Shown here piece by piece: positions 23,358 through 39,064 of a stretch of 64,000 nucleotides of DNA. Under the pieces are notes generated by a model, which searched no databases, was not told the origin of the DNA, and worked only from the letters and a program-made list of their open reading frames with translations. The DNA is from Piscicola geometra (taxonomy: Eukaryota; Annelida; Clitellata; Hirudinida; Piscicolidae), in NCBI GenBank assembly GCA_943735955.1, contig OX030956.1:11474944-11538943 (forward strand), written 5' to 3'. The translations under genes were made by a program, and so were the position numbers. How positions within the stretch are numbered: the first letter of the stretch is position 1; the number at the start of each line of letters is the position of its first letter.

Positions 23358-24767
23358 GAGTCTCTCTCGTGGGTGTTTGTGGTGTTGCTTTTGTTGTGGC
23401 TTCTTTATATCCGTTTTGTTGTTGTTGTTGTTGTTGTTGTTGGTGATGGAAGCTTGGGGCTTTTTTGGATTGTTGATGGTTTTAATTTTTAGTAGTTGTT
23501 GCAGTTGAGGGTGGTTGTTGGTGGTTAGTAGTTGATGTGGCTAGCGGTTGTGAGAATTAATGTTGTTGTTGTTGCCAAAGACCACTCTTTCCTTTAGTTG
23601 ATGGTCTCGTTTGGGTGCTTTTTGGCTAATTGAACAGTTGTCTTTTTGCAAACTGAAGTTGTAATTTTTATCCGAAAACTTGGATGCATGGTGTTGTTGT
23701 GGTTGCAGAAGTGTTGTTGGAGGGGATACTGCTTTCATGGTAGGACTGTTGTTGTGGAAGAGAGTGCTCTGGTGGTGAGTGTTTTGTTGTAGGTGGAAGT
23801 TTGTGAACTTTTTTGGTTTATATTATACTTGTCGCTGCTTCTAGGTCTTTGTTTTTGTTTTATTGAGCTTACAAGACTTTCAGATTACAAAGAAATGGAG
23901 ATGGCTGAATGGAGAAGAATGGTCGAGTGGTAGGAGGACCCACGTCGGCTGAGATGGCTTGTCAACAGTTGATGGTGCATGCTTTCAGAAGGAAAGTTTG
24001 TCTGCAACTACCACTACTAACACTATTACTACCACAACTACCAATACCACAGCTACCAATACCACAACTACCAATACCACAACTACCACTACCACAACTA
24101 CCACTACCACAACTACCACTACCACAGCTACCACTACTACAACTACCACTAACCCAACTACCACAACCACAACGACTAAAAATAGATTTTGAATGCCAGT
24201 GTCAAAGGAATGATCAAAAGAAAAGAGGAACTGTTAGGGGGTAGAGTGTTGTAGATGGAGTGTTGTGGGTGGAGTGTTGTAGGTGGGTGTTCATCGACAA
24301 TCTTTCATGCCTTGTGCCTTGGTTTGATCTGTGGGAAGAAGTGAAGAACTTAATGTGGGGATACTAAATAGGGTGACAACAGAATCATTATTGGTAGCTC
24401 ATGTGTGTCTTGGAAGCTGTGGGGGTTGCAACCATTTGAATTCCTTTAAAAAGAATACAGTTCAAATTGGTGTACATACACAAACACACACACATACAAG
24501 CACACAAACACACACACACACACACATGCACACAAACAAAGCTGACGATAAGGTGTACGATGATTTAGGGCTCTTGCAATACGATGCGTTGTACGCGCAG
24601 TGTGTGTACGTGTGTGTGTACAATGCAGTGTGCAATTAAGTGTACACTCGACAATGCGTATCGGAGGCTTGCTCGCTAGTGTATATCTGTTATTGGAGGA
24701 GTTCGTCCTTGTGACAGTGGAAGTGATGATGATGATGATGATGATGAGGATGAGGATGATGATGATG

Positions 24768-24798
<31 letters not shown>

Positions 24799-24800
24799 GA

Positions 24801-24831
<31 letters not shown>

Positions 24832-25540
24832 GGATGATGATGATGATGATGATGATGAGGATGATGATGATGATGATGATGATGAGGATGATGATGATTA
24901 TGATGATGATGATGATTATGATGATGATGATTATGATGATGATGATTATGATGATGATGATTATGATGATGATGATTATGATGATGATGATTATGATGAT
25001 GATGAGAAAGATAATGGAGATGAGGAAGAAGAGGAAGGTTATCATTGGCTTCAATACTTCGATCACACAAACCAATCACAAATTCATTTTTAAATCTTTC
25101 TCGCACGGTTTATATTCAAGCAAAAACGATTCCAAGTTATCATTGTGTTATAATTTGTTTGAACAATAATTTAAAAAAATAAAAAACTATTATCATTGTT
25201 ATCAATATTAGTGATAGTAGTAGTAAAAGTATTGCTTCCAATGGTGTCAGAGGACTTGGAGTAGTGCAGGTTCATCCAACAGAAGATCTTTAATGTACAG
25301 TCACACACAGCCTCTCATCATCCTCATCACCATCATCATCATCACCATCACCGTCATCATGTGTGAGTATGTTTTTTGTGTGGGTTTGTGGGGTTGTTTG
25401 TGTGGGGTTGTTTGTGTGGGTTTGTGGGGTTGTTTGTGTGGGGTTGTTTGTGTGGGTGTGATTAGACCTCACAGCTTCTTCTGACCGCGCGAGATACGGT
25501 AGTGTGCATCATTCTTAGGCATTTCGCAATAGACAATGTG
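23358..25540. other. Upstream of SYD-1: microsatellite-rich, no gene recognised
   Basis: This probably contains the SYD-1 5' UTR and promoter. Contents: (TTG)n at 23420-23445, CCAMTACCACAACTA repeats (a roughly 12-15 bp unit) at 24005-24175, CA-rich sequence at 24475-24540, GATGAT/TTATGATGATGATGA arrays at 24720-25005, and an 18-bp TGGGTTTGTGGGGTTGTT array at 25375-25460. I see no coding exon. Confidence 0.6.
24722..25005. repeat. (GAT)n with a 15-bp higher-order unit
   Basis: GAT triplets interrupted by AGG and ATT resolve on the right into a regular 15-bp unit TTATGATGATGATGA (24898-25005). Confidence 0.92.
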
Positions 25541-25544
25541 TCTA

Positions 25545-26640
<1,096 letters not shown>

Positions 26641-26817
26641 AAACTTCACAATGTGTTTACATAAACCCGCGTACACTTGCCCAAAAACGTGCATAAGACG
26701 AAGAAACATTGTGTGTGAAAAAGTTTCAAAAGGGTGTTGAGAGATGAAGACGTGAAGGTCAAGTTGCCTGCCACTATCCCATCACACCCAGTATCACACC
26801 ACCTCACCGAGCCCCTC

Positions 26818-28095
26818 CAGCCCACATCCAACCCACATCCAGCCCACATCCAACCCACATCCAACCAACATCCAACCCCCCCATCCAACCCACATCCAAC
26901 CCACATCCAACCCACATCCAACCCCCACATCCAACCCACATCCAACCCACATCCAACCCACATCCAACCCCCACATCCAACCCACATCCAACCCACATCC
27001 AACCCACATCCAACCCACATCCAATCCACATCCAACCCACATCCAACCCACATCCAACCCACATTCAACCCACATCTAAACCACATCCAACCCACATCCA
27101 ACCCACATCCAACCCACATCTAATCCACATCCAACCCACATCCAACCCACATCCAACCCACATCCAACCCACATTCAACCCACATCTAAACCACATCCAA
27201 CCCACATCCAACCCACGTCCAACCCACATCTAACCCACATCCAACCCACATCCAACTCACATCCAACCCACATCCAACCCACATCCAACCTACATCCAAC
27301 ACAAATCTAACCCACATCCAACCCACATCCAACCCACATCCAACCCACATCCAACCCACATCCAACCCACATCCAACCCACATCCAACCCACATAAAACC
27401 CACATCTAACCCACATCCAACCCACATCCAACCCACATCCAACCCACATCCAACCAACATCCAACCTACATACAACCCACATCCAACCCACACCCAACCC
27501 ACATCCAACCCACATCCAACCCACATCCAACCCACATCTAACCCACATCCAACCCACATCCAACCCACATCCAACCCACATCCAACCCACATCCAACCCA
27601 CATCCAACCCACATCCAACCCACATCCACCCACATCCAACCCACATCCAACCCACATCCAACCCACATCCAACCCACATCCAACCCACATCCCCCCACAT
27701 CCAACCCACATCCAACCCACATTCAACCCACATCCAACCCACATCCAACCCACATCCAACCCACATCCAACCCACATCCCCCCACACCCAACCCACATCC
27801 AACTTACATCCAACCCACATCCAACCCACATCCAACCCACATCCAACCCACATCCCCCCACATCCAACCCACATCCAACCCACATCCAACCCACATCCAA
27901 CCCACATCCAACCCACATCCCCCCACATCCCCCCACATCCTACCCACATCCAACCCACATCCCCCCACATCCAACCCACATCCAACCCACATCCAACCCA
28001 CATCCAACCCACATCCAACCCACATCCAACCCACATCCAACCCACATCCAACCCACATCCCCCCACATCCCCCCACATCCTACCCACATCCAACA
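26818..28095. repeat. 12-bp minisatellite CCCACATCCAAC, about 105 copies
   Basis: About 1.28 kb of tandem CCCACATCCAAC. Variants (CCCCCCACATC, TCTAAC, TTCAAC) recur in blocks, such as the AACCCACATTCAACCCACAT motif at 27055-27075 and 27168-27188, which points to higher-order duplication. The plus strand is C-rich and almost free of G. Confidence 0.97.
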
Positions 28096-28214
28096 CCCCA
28101 TCGAAACGCCACGGGCATATGAAGGCAGTTCTATCGATCGGAAGGCAGTGAGTAATTGCGTCTAAAAATAGAAGGAGCAGAAACTATTAGTGGTGGAGGC
28201 GTGAGTGCATGAAT

Positions 28215-28506
28215 AAAGCTCATGCATAATAATGACCTTGTGCATAATAATGACCTTGTGCATATTAATGAGCCTCGTGCATATAAATGAGCCTCGTGAA
28301 TATTAATGAGCCTCGTGCATAATAATAAACCTCGTGCATATTAATAAGCTTCGAGCATATTAATGAGCCTCGTGCATATAAATGAGCCTCGTGCGTATTA
28401 ATGAGCCTCGTGCATAATAATGAACCTCGTGCATATTAATGAGCCTCGTGCATAATAATGAGCTTCGTGCATATTAATGAGCCTCGTGCATATAAATGAG
28501 CTTGGA
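28215..28506. repeat. Roughly 19-21 bp minisatellite (GAGCCTCGTGCATATTAAT)
   Basis: About 14 tandem copies of RAGCCTCGTGCATAWTAAT with small length and base variation. The first copies read ACCTTGTGCATAATAATG. Regular direct units without constant spacers argue for a minisatellite. Confidence 0.93.
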
Positions 28507-29160
28507 GCATGGTGTCTAAGACTTTAGGGTGTTTTAGTCTGCGTTGTTGCCCACCAAACTTACCCTCTTGCTTGCAATTTTTAGCATTTGTATGTTTTTT
28601 GTTTTTTAATGATTTTACTATTTATATATGTTTAATTCTTATTTTTATTATAATCAATTGAATTTATTTTCCAAGATACAAGAAAACGGATGTTGTGAAG
28701 GCTGTGAGGATCATAATCAGCACCACTTCGTTGGCAAATCTTCTTGCTCTCTCATCTTTCGATCTTTCACACTTAGGCGTAAAACTGTGATTGTTGTTAT
28801 TGATGTTGTTTTTGTTGTTGTTGTTGTTTCTGTTGTTGTTTTTGTTATTGTGGTTGTTGTTGATATTGTTTCTTTTTAATGTTGTAGTTGCTGCTGTTTT
28901 TGTTTTTGTTGTTGATTTTGGGGGGGGGGGGGGAAGTGGCCCATTGTGGTCTTCTTCGTGCCCGAGGGCAGCCAACGACGCCACGTGAAGGCGGGACCAT
29001 GCAGCCGTTGTGTTGTCGTTTGTGGTTTTTGTTGTGGTGATGTTGTAGGTTGGAACGAATTGAAGGAAGGGTAGAGCGTTCAAGCCAGGATGATCATCAT
29101 TACCATCATCATCATTATCAACACCTTAACGCTCAATTATGCCTCCAAGACAATCAATGA
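28507..29160. other. Unique AT-rich stretch with TTG microsatellite
   Basis: (TTG)n with TTT variants at 28790-28880 and 28895-28915, then a G11-G12 run at 28920-28933. No coding exon seen. Confidence 0.6.
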
Positions 29161-29164
29161 AGTG

Positions 29165-29612
29165 GGGTGCATGCATTGTGGTGCATTATGGTGCATTGTG
29201 GTGGATTGTGGTGCATTGTGGTGGATTGTGGTGCATTATGGTGCATTGTGGTGGATTGTGGTGCATTGTGGTGGATTGTGGTGCATTTTGGTGCATTGTG
29301 GTGCATTGTGGTGCATTGTGGTGCATTGTGGTGCATTGTGGTGCTGTGTGGTGCATTGTGGTGCATTGTGGTGCATTGTAGTGCATTGTGGTGCATTGTG
29401 GTGCATTGTGGTGCATTGTGGTGCATGGTGGTGCATGGTGGTGCATTGTGGTGCATTGTGGTGCATTGTGGTGCATTGTAGTGCATACTAATGCATTGTG
29501 TGCATTGTGGTGCATTGTGGTGCATGGTGGTGCATTGTGGTGCATTGTGGTGCATTGTGATGCATTGTGGTGCATTGTGGTGCATTATGGTGCATTGTGG
29601 TGCATTGCTTTA
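29165..29612. repeat. 10-bp minisatellite GTGCATTGTG (GTGGTGCATT), about 44 copies
   Basis: Tandem GTGGTGCATT with variants (GGATTGTG, CATTATG, CATGGTG). Because 10 is not a multiple of 3, all frames cycle; the long open frames it gives are artefacts. Confidence 0.96.
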
Positions 29613-30527
29613 TGATGCATGGGAGCAGTCAAAGCATGAACAGTGAAAGTGGGTTCAACGTACTTGTGAAGGACCTGCAGAGATACAGTTACTCCTCAAA
29701 CACTCCTCGCAACTGCTGTATCCTCAGTGCAAATCGCAAACGAAACTGACAAGACATTCAACGCATGCTATCAAGTCTGTCATCTAGTCACTAACTATTA
29801 CATCCCCACGTCACAAATTCCCAAACACGAGGCACACAGGCGTGTAGCACTGGTGTGGAGGTGTGTACAGCTGGTGTATATAAGAAAACGCGCTATCGTA
29901 TACCACCAGTGTGTGTGTGCAGTGTAGACTATAGACTATAGACTGTATTGATGTAAAAGACTTCAGGAAACGTATGTCTGAAGCGTATTTGAATGTGAGT
30001 TAATCCTATCTTTGCCGTTTTCTTGAATTTTTATGGATGGCATTTCAACATGGAGTGTGAAATGTTGGAGTATTTGACCACGCCAAGATGCATGCTTGGG
30101 TGCCTCTGGTGCTTAGAAGTTCCAGTGGCTTGATCAATAGTGCGACTGAATTTTTATTGCAATTAAAATAATTTAACACATTTTATAGTTATTTTTAAAA
30201 TATTGAAAACAACGTGGCAATTCTTTTTCAAATGTTTTTTTAAAGTTTTGTATTATTATTTATTTTATTTAAGTAGGCGCCGCACACTTACTCTGAATCT
30301 ACTTACATTTTAAACTTCTATTTATGAAGCAAGTCTATTCACACATTTCATTCACTCTTTCACTACCATTTTCATATTATATTTTAAGATACTAGCATAT
30401 ATTTTGAAGATAACTTCTCACAATCCACCCTTACCTAGAAAGACATCTTCTCCAATCTTTGCACTGTTGAAAGTTTCAACTTGAAACATATCCTAAGTTA
30501 AAAACCGAAGCATCATTCGCAAGTGTT
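29613..30527. other. Upstream of NUBP1, no gene recognised
   Basis: Ordinary AT-rich sequence. A small direct repeat, TATAGACTATAGACTATAGACTG-like, lies at 29926-29945. It may contain the NUBP1 promoter and 5' UTR. No exon seen. Confidence 0.5.
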
Positions 30528-33014
<2,487 letters not shown>

Positions 33015-33189
33015 AAATTTCATATATTTTATTAAAATAATAATTATAATGCTTGACAATTTTTGAATATGAATAAAATAAAAAAATCTGTACATTTCTT
33101 TTGGCATATATCCAATGGTTTCCGTAATGGTACCTTTTTAAAGGAACTTGTTTTGAACTTAGAATTTCTCGATAACTTCACATTTACAA

Positions 33190-34957
33190 ATGGCTGTTAC
33201 GCGAGGACTTTTGAGACCTGGTGGTGGAGAGGGTTCGATTCGAAGTTTCGTCGTTGTAGTCACCCTGGTGTCGATGATACTCTTCGTGTATTACAAGGCA
33301 TACTATTCTGCTGCTGATCTCGAAAAAGATGAAGTTGTTAATCTAAAAACACGTCACACGGTGTTGCACGAAAGTTTGAAGGTGAGTAAGGGGAAATGGA
33401 ACTTATAATATAAGTCTTATATTGATGCTGTGAATCAACAGTTTATGATTTATATATTTTATATTTATTAAAATTTAATATTTTCAAAGGTTTGTAATGC
33501 GCAAGTAGAAAAGATAAAGCGTGAAGAGGTGATGTTGAAGCAGAAGTGGGACGGTGAACTAATGCAAGAGAAGTCCACTATAATGAAATTGAAAAAGGAT
33601 ATCTTCAATTTAAATAAAGAGATTGGAGACATCAAATCCCAACTAGTGAGGGGTTGCTCTTTTTATGGGTTTAATTCATTTCATTTTTTCATAATTTAAT
33701 ATTTAATCAAAATCTTTTATTCAAATATCAAATCAACAGCAAAAGTGTTCAGAGAAGAAAGGCAGCCTGCACAAAGAAGAAAGTCAAGGTATGTGAGAAG
33801 TGACACAATATTATAATATAGGTCATTTCATTCATTGAGTCGTGACAATGAAGTGGTGGAAGCATGAATATGCAGTTATCATTCATTTCATTGATGGAAT
33901 GAATAATTATTCTTCCTCTGATGCAGGGTGTGAGCAGGAGGTGGCTGCAGAACAGAAGAGATGCAGTGAACTGGTTGCTGCTGCTGCAAAAGGAAGGACC
34001 AGGAATCAACCTGGTGCTGATAATGATATTGGTACAGGAGGTCTGGGTGGGTTTGGTACAGGGAGGAGTGATAGAAGAAATAGTGTGGGAGGGGGAGGAG
34101 ATGGTGGGTGGGAAAATGGAGGGCTGCTGGCTAAGGAGGATGGATTTCTTGGAAGAGGTGCTGAGGCAAGCATTGGCAAGATAGGCAGATCAGGTGGGCA
34201 GGAGGTCTCGAGGAGGGATGGAGGAGGGAAGAGTGTTGGAGGTAGTGATGGAGGAGTGAGGAGTGGTGGAGGTAGTGATGGAGGAGTGAGGAGTGGTGGA
34301 GGTAGTGATGGAGGAAGGAGGAGTGGTGGAAGAGAGAGTCATAAAGAAGAACAAGTGAGAATCAGAAATCAACGTGACAACCACCCAATGACAACATCGA
34401 TTGACGCAACTATGAAGTACCACAAAGTCAATGAGTCAAAGAAAGATGAGGAGGAGAGGGAAGAGGGTGGAGAGGGGAGGGAAGAGGTCAGAGAAGGAAA
34501 AAAGGGGGGTATCGGGGTTGGAGAGGGGGGTCAAGAAAAAAGTGGAAAGTGGAAGAAAGAAGGTTCGAGACAGGAGGGGGCAGACGATGGGGCGGAGGCT
34601 GGAATGCCTGCACTGAGTGCTGCCTTGGGAGACGCTGCAGTCGATGATGATGAAGAGGATGATGTTGTGGTCCAGCAGAAAACACTTGAAGAACCACAAA
34701 CGCCTGAAGGGAAACAAACAGCTGTTGAACAAGCAGTACTTGCTAAACAGAAAACAGCTGATAAACAACAAACAGCTGATAAACAACAAACAGCTGATGA
34801 ACTACAAACAGCTGATGAACCACAAACAGCTGATAAACAACAAACAGCTGATGAACTACAAACAGTGGCACAACAAAAAGTACTGAAAGAGCAAGAGAAT
34901 GCAAGAAGGAGGGAGGATGAGAGGCAGAAGGAAGAAGAGGTGCCCACCTCACGTTGA
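33190..34957 (+). CDS. Type II single-pass membrane protein with coiled coil (GOLM/GOLIM4-like)
   Basis: Four exons: 33190-33381, 33490-33645, 33740-33788, 33927-34957, giving 475 residues with all phases agreeing. A short basic tail (MAVTRGLLRPGGGEGSIR) precedes one hydrophobic span (about residues 19-36, SFVVVVTLVSMILFVYYKAYY). Next comes a charged heptad-rich segment (about 40-115). A long Gly/Ser/Glu/Lys-rich acidic and basic tail ends the protein, with a tandem TADKQQ/TADELQ repeat near residues 385-430. This is the layout of Golgi type II proteins such as GOLM1, CASC4/GOLM2 and GOLIM4, but no diagnostic motif was found, so family membership is tentative. It starts about 175 bp after the NUBP1 stop on the same strand. 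Confidence 0.55.
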
Positions 34958-35850
34958 AATGACCACTGCACTGGTGCACTGGAAGGGTGGTGGGCAAGGC
35001 CATGTTCTGTGTTATTCAACATTTAATCCAGCTTGACAGATTTTTAATGCTTCGTTTTCATTTCGTTCCACGCTCTAGATACAACTTCTGCACATGGTGT
35101 CCTTGTGTCCAGCCTTCACAACTCCTTGCATTGCTACTCTGTAGATAACCTTAGATAGTCCCTATGAATTCACTCTATTGTCATGCACGATGTTGTTGAT
35201 GATGGTGAATTTGATGATGATTTTGATGGTGATGTTGATGGTAATGATGATGATGTTTTCGAGCACAAGCAATTCCTCAAGCATATCTTCGTTGGCATTC
35301 CTTCATTGTGATACGAGACCCGATGTGATAATATATGATATTTTATAATTTATTCAACCATTCAAATTCATTGTGTGCAGCTAGTAGACGATAAGCGCGG
35401 CCTTCAAGAGCGCTTCATTTGTACTGAAATATTCCTTCGCCACTCAAACGCCATTGATATTATCGAATAGAATTTGTATTTGTTGTTTGTGAATGAATGT
35501 GTAAACGGAAAGTTGAAGATTAAAGTGTGAAAGGGAGGCTACTTGAGGGGGGGGGGGTAAGTATTTTAAATGGATCACTGGGAGATGCAAGTGTTGGAGA
35601 AATGGGAATGAAAGAGTTGTGGGATTAATGTTGTATTTTAATGGTGGTTGAGAGAGGGGTGGAAGGGATGGTTGAGAGAGAGGTGGAAAAGATGGTTGAG
35701 AGAAGGGTGGAAGGGATGGTTGAGAGAGGGGTGTGGAAGGGATGGTTGAGAGAGAGATGTGGAAGGGATGGTTGAGAGAGTGGTGGAAGGGATGGTTGAG
35801 AGAGAGATGTGGAAGGGATGGTTGAGAAAGGGGTGGGTGAGGGTTGTTGA
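34958..35850. other. Convergent 3' regions with a 24-bp minisatellite
   Basis: 3' flanks of the GOLM-like gene (+) and NGLY1 (-). A minisatellite of about 24 bp (GGAAGGGATGGTTGAGAGAG) occupies 35640-35835. (GAT)n lies near 35190-35255. Confidence 0.7.
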
Positions 35851-37686
35851 CTACTTGAGATGTAACCTCATCTTCAGCACACAGGCATCCGAGCTGAGTG
35901 CTTGTCTGAAGAGTTGTGCATGCTGCCAGGCATTGTCGCCCCTGCCTCCACTCAGTGTGGCCGATAGTTGAACCATGTGACTGCCTGCCAAGGTGGCCAA
36001 GTCAGTCATCTTGTTGGGTTCTAGTCTTATAGAGACATCATCGCCATTGCTCACCTCCCACTCCACTACAGCGTCTTCAAAACACTCACTGTGCACCTCC
36101 ACTTCCCCACCTGCGACCACCCTTCCACTGTCTGCCAGGTCGACCTTCCACTCCACCCTTCCCTCCTTGCCACCCTCCGTGCGACACAGGTAAGCCATCT
36201 TCCAGTCATCTTCTTCCTTCCTGCGTATGTTATCGCAAGAGTACATCATCTTCTGCCAACCCTTCCTCACCTCCTCACCATCATCCCCTAGTGAGAAGCA
36301 GTCTCTGGAACAGCAGTAGGCCAGTGTGAACATCTTTGCATCCAACTCAGTCTGGCTGGGTCGCATGACGACCGACTGGAACGGCGCAGTGGCTCCCATC
36401 TCTCCACGCATCAGACGCCACTCGACTGAGCCTGTGGTGCGTGCAGAGACAGCCTCGTCGGTGTCTGCAGGAGGGTGCATCAAGTCGACCAACTCGACCA
36501 CCACCCTCTTCATCAGAGCCTCCTGTCTGCTGGGTGACAGTTTCAACGCTGAGTACCTGCACACGCGTAGTTGCTGCAGCACCACAGCCAGCCACTCCTC
36601 CCTGCACTCCTTTCTGCGGAGCAACAGTCCCTGGTGGTCACTGCAGTACCTCCACGAGACGTCCTGGATGTCGGTGAGTGAAAAGGCGAGCACATAGGTC
36701 AGCTTCTTGCCCCACCCCTTCTCGTACAGGAGCGGCTTGTCGAGGGCGTTCTCACAAGGGTCGCAATGGAGCCATCGTTGTTGCCTCTGCGAGAAGACCT
36801 CAGCCCACACGTGGTCGCCAACGTCGAGGATGTAGCGCGTCTCAAACGACAGAGACCTGCAACACAAGACGAAACAATTCGCCCACTCGCCACATCTTCC
36901 CACGCGAGTCTCCAGCAGCTTGCCTGGGTCGTTGTATCTGGGGAAGCGTTCAGTGCCTGCACAGGTGGGGCACTGGTACACTTCCACTCTGCTCGCTCCA
37001 AAGGAAAGCTCCTGTGCAGTGGGAGTGCCGTGCTGGAGAAGGACTGTGGAGCCCTTGCAATGCCCACACTCAGGCTTGTCCATCCACCGGAAGAAGTCCT
37101 TCTTGAACCAGTCCAACAACATCAGCAGCATTGTCTCTTCTAAGTAGCTTGAATCCAACTTTGCTGCTTCAAGCTTCAATACTGCTTTTCTTTTCAATTC
37201 GACAAATCCAATGGCGTCTCTTGCTTTCTGCTGCAGGTGGGCGTCTTCATACACGAGCATTCGATCAAAAGTGGACTCTAACTTCTGGTAGAAGATCGCC
37301 TCTGAAGTTCTCAAAGAGCTTCCAGTCAGACCTGCTGACATCTTCTTGACTGATGTAGATGTATCTTTAACAAGCGTGACTTTATTAACTTTTTCACTAT
37401 GCTTTTTCAATTCATTTCTAATCTCTTCTAACTTTTTCAAAGGAATGTCTTTCGGCATTACATAAAATTGATCTTCTGGCCGAAAACCCATCTCAAAGAG
37501 GCACTCAATCCCACCAGAAACCTTTGCAATAAAAATCAGATTTTCATTATTTGATTTAATTTTTCTGTATTTCACTTCAGATGGAGCTGATAAAATATTA
37601 TTGGCGTACTTTATCAATAGGTTTGAGGCTTTTAGGAAATCTGGCTCTTTATTAGAATTTAATAATTTTAATATGCTTTCAAACAT
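35851..37686 (-). CDS. NGLY1: Peptide:N-glycanase (PUB - transglutaminase core - PAW)
   Basis: Cytosolic amidase that removes N-glycans from misfolded glycoproteins exported by ERAD. Single uninterrupted ORF of 611 residues. PUB domain about 1-105, the p97-binding module (GGIECLFEMGFRP, FYVMP). The transglutaminase-like core has four zinc cysteines at about 207, 210 (CGHC), 239 and 242 (CPTC). Its catalytic triad is Cys265 (GRCGEWANCF), His292 (GDHVWAEVF) and Asp309 (HCDPCENALDKPLLYEKGW). The C-terminal about 400-611 corresponds to the mannose-binding PAW domain (GSVEWRLMRGEMG, IRLEPNKMTDL). All catalytic residues are present. The coding region has no intron, unlike all complete neighbours. 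It is head-to-head with ARMC7. Confidence 0.96.
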   Translation of the reverse strand: MFESILKLLNSNKEPDFLKASNLLIKYANNILSAPSEVKYRKIKSNNENLIFIAKVSGGIECLFEMGFRPEDQFYVMPKDIPLKKLEEIRNELKKHSEKVNKVTLVKDTSTSVKKMSAGLTGSSLRTSEAIFYQKLESTFDRMLVYEDAHLQQKARDAIGFVELKRKAVLKLEAAKLDSSYLEETMLLMLLDWFKKDFFRWMDKPECGHCKGSTVLLQHGTPTAQELSFGASRVEVYQCPTCAGTERFPRYNDPGKLLETRVGRCGEWANCFVLCCRSLSFETRYILDVGDHVWAEVFSQRQQRWLHCDPCENALDKPLLYEKGWGKKLTYVLAFSLTDIQDVSWRYCSDHQGLLLRRKECREEWLAVVLQQLRVCRYSALKLSPSRQEALMKRVVVELVDLMHPPADTDEAVSARTTGSVEWRLMRGEMGATAPFQSVVMRPSQTELDAKMFTLAYCCSRDCFSLGDDGEEVRKGWQKMMYSCDNIRRKEEDDWKMAYLCRTEGGKEGRVEWKVDLADSGRVVAGGEVEVHSECFEDAVVEWEVSNGDDVSIRLEPNKMTDLATLAGSHMVQLSATLSGGRGDNAWQHAQLFRQALSSDACVLKMRLHLK

Positions 37687-37886
37687 CTTGAATATTATTT
37701 AAACTTTAAAAATCAGCTTCTTCTCATTTAATCAAACTTTATCTAGTGGTAATTGTGATCGTTTACGTCAACTTAAAAACACCTATAAATGTCTTTAAAT
37801 ATTTAAAGCTAACTAAATGTAAATTCGATTCTTAATGAGTAAATGTAAACTTTATAGTTGAAAAATTGAATTTTCGGTAAGTTTAA
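37687..37886. promoter_or_regulatory. Bidirectional promoter interval NGLY1/ARMC7
   Basis: Only 200 bp separate the two start codons, so both 5' UTRs and core promoters must lie here or overlap coding sequence. The interval is AT-rich and no TATA box stands out. Confidence 0.6.
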
Positions 37887-39064
37887 ATGTTCAAATCAAA
37901 AGAGGAATTAAAGAAACGAACTGGAGCTGATGGTTTGGATAGATTGCCTTATTTGCAACGATTAGTGAACGAATTTCAAGATACTAGCAGTGAAGGTATT
38001 CGAAAGTATTTTTAAAGAAGCATTTTTTTTCCAACTTAAACCTTTAAAATGTTGTTCTATATTTTAAAGTTGTCATTGTATTTCAGAGTGTAAGGATCAA
38101 ATAGTGGCTAATCTGGCGAATTTCGCCTTTGACCCCATCAACTTCGAGTACTTCAAAGCTCTAAATGTTTTAGACATTTTTTTGGGTGAGTGAGTTTGCA
38201 TTGTTTGCAATATTCTAGATCAATTGGTTTCTCTTTCTTCAGATTGCTTAACAGAAAAAAATGAGAAGTTGGTCCAGTTTGCAATGGGAGGGATCTGTAA
38301 CTTTGTCAATGGTGAAACATACATTTTTCCATGCAATGATTCTTCAGCCATTTGGTTCAATTGATTGTAACTTCATGATTTGGTTAATGATTTTGTATAC
38401 AACTGCTGTATAACACTATATAAAATTAATCTATACAATCAAATAACTAATGTACACACAAAAATACAATAACTGATGTATAAAATAAAAGGCAACAACT
38501 CATATATACAATTTAATACAACACCTCACACATAAATCACATACAACTCATGAATCTAATCCCCATACAGACCCTCAAATAGAAGAAACGATTTTAAAGT
38601 CTGATGGCCTGAAGCTGATCATCAACTGCTTCACCACGTTGGTTTCTGCATGACCTTGTTGCTAATTAATTAATTGCCAATTTGTTGCCAAGTCATCAAT
38701 TGAAGTGTATGGAGATACAAGACTGTATGTATGTATCATTAAATGCATTGTATCAAAGATAAAAGAAATTAGAATGACACATGTAGCAATTGACTCACCA
38801 TCACTTTAAACACATCACCATCTTCACCACCTTCTCCATCACCACTTTCATCATCATCATAACCACCTCTGCAGCGCCTCCAATGCAGAGGTGATCATCC
38901 AGTGCCTCAGCGTCCTCTTCTTCTTGGCGCCAGGACTGCAGCAGCAACACAAGCAACAACTCCTCCTCCAACTGCACACCACCAGACAAAGCACTGACAT
39001 GCGCATCAGCAACCTCTGTAAAGTCCTGGTTCGTTACCATTGTGTCATTTGTGGTGCTCGATGA
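37887..39064 (+). CDS. ARMC7: Armadillo repeat-containing protein 7
   Basis: Small all-helical armadillo protein, reported in association with spliceosomal factors. Five exons: 37887-37995, 38087-38185, 38243-38311, 38571-38637, 38875-39064, summing to 177 residues (human 198). Key matches to the family: [58 protein letters not shown] and LKLIINCF. The last exon is read to a stop after [11 protein letters not shown]. This tail does not resemble the human C-terminus, so the true 3' end may use another splice. Confidence 0.88.

Noticed and set aside
23909..24244. Leu/Pro- or Thr-rich protein
   Set aside because: It is an ACCACTACCACA microsatellite frame upstream of SYD-1.
26646..28096. Minus-strand frames repeating MWVGCGLDVGW
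   Set aside because: They are the 12-bp minisatellite read in frame; the unit length being a multiple of three keeps all frames open.
28215..29612. CRISPR-like regular repeats
   Set aside because: The units are directly adjacent with no unique spacers, and the host is clearly eukaryotic; these are minisatellites.
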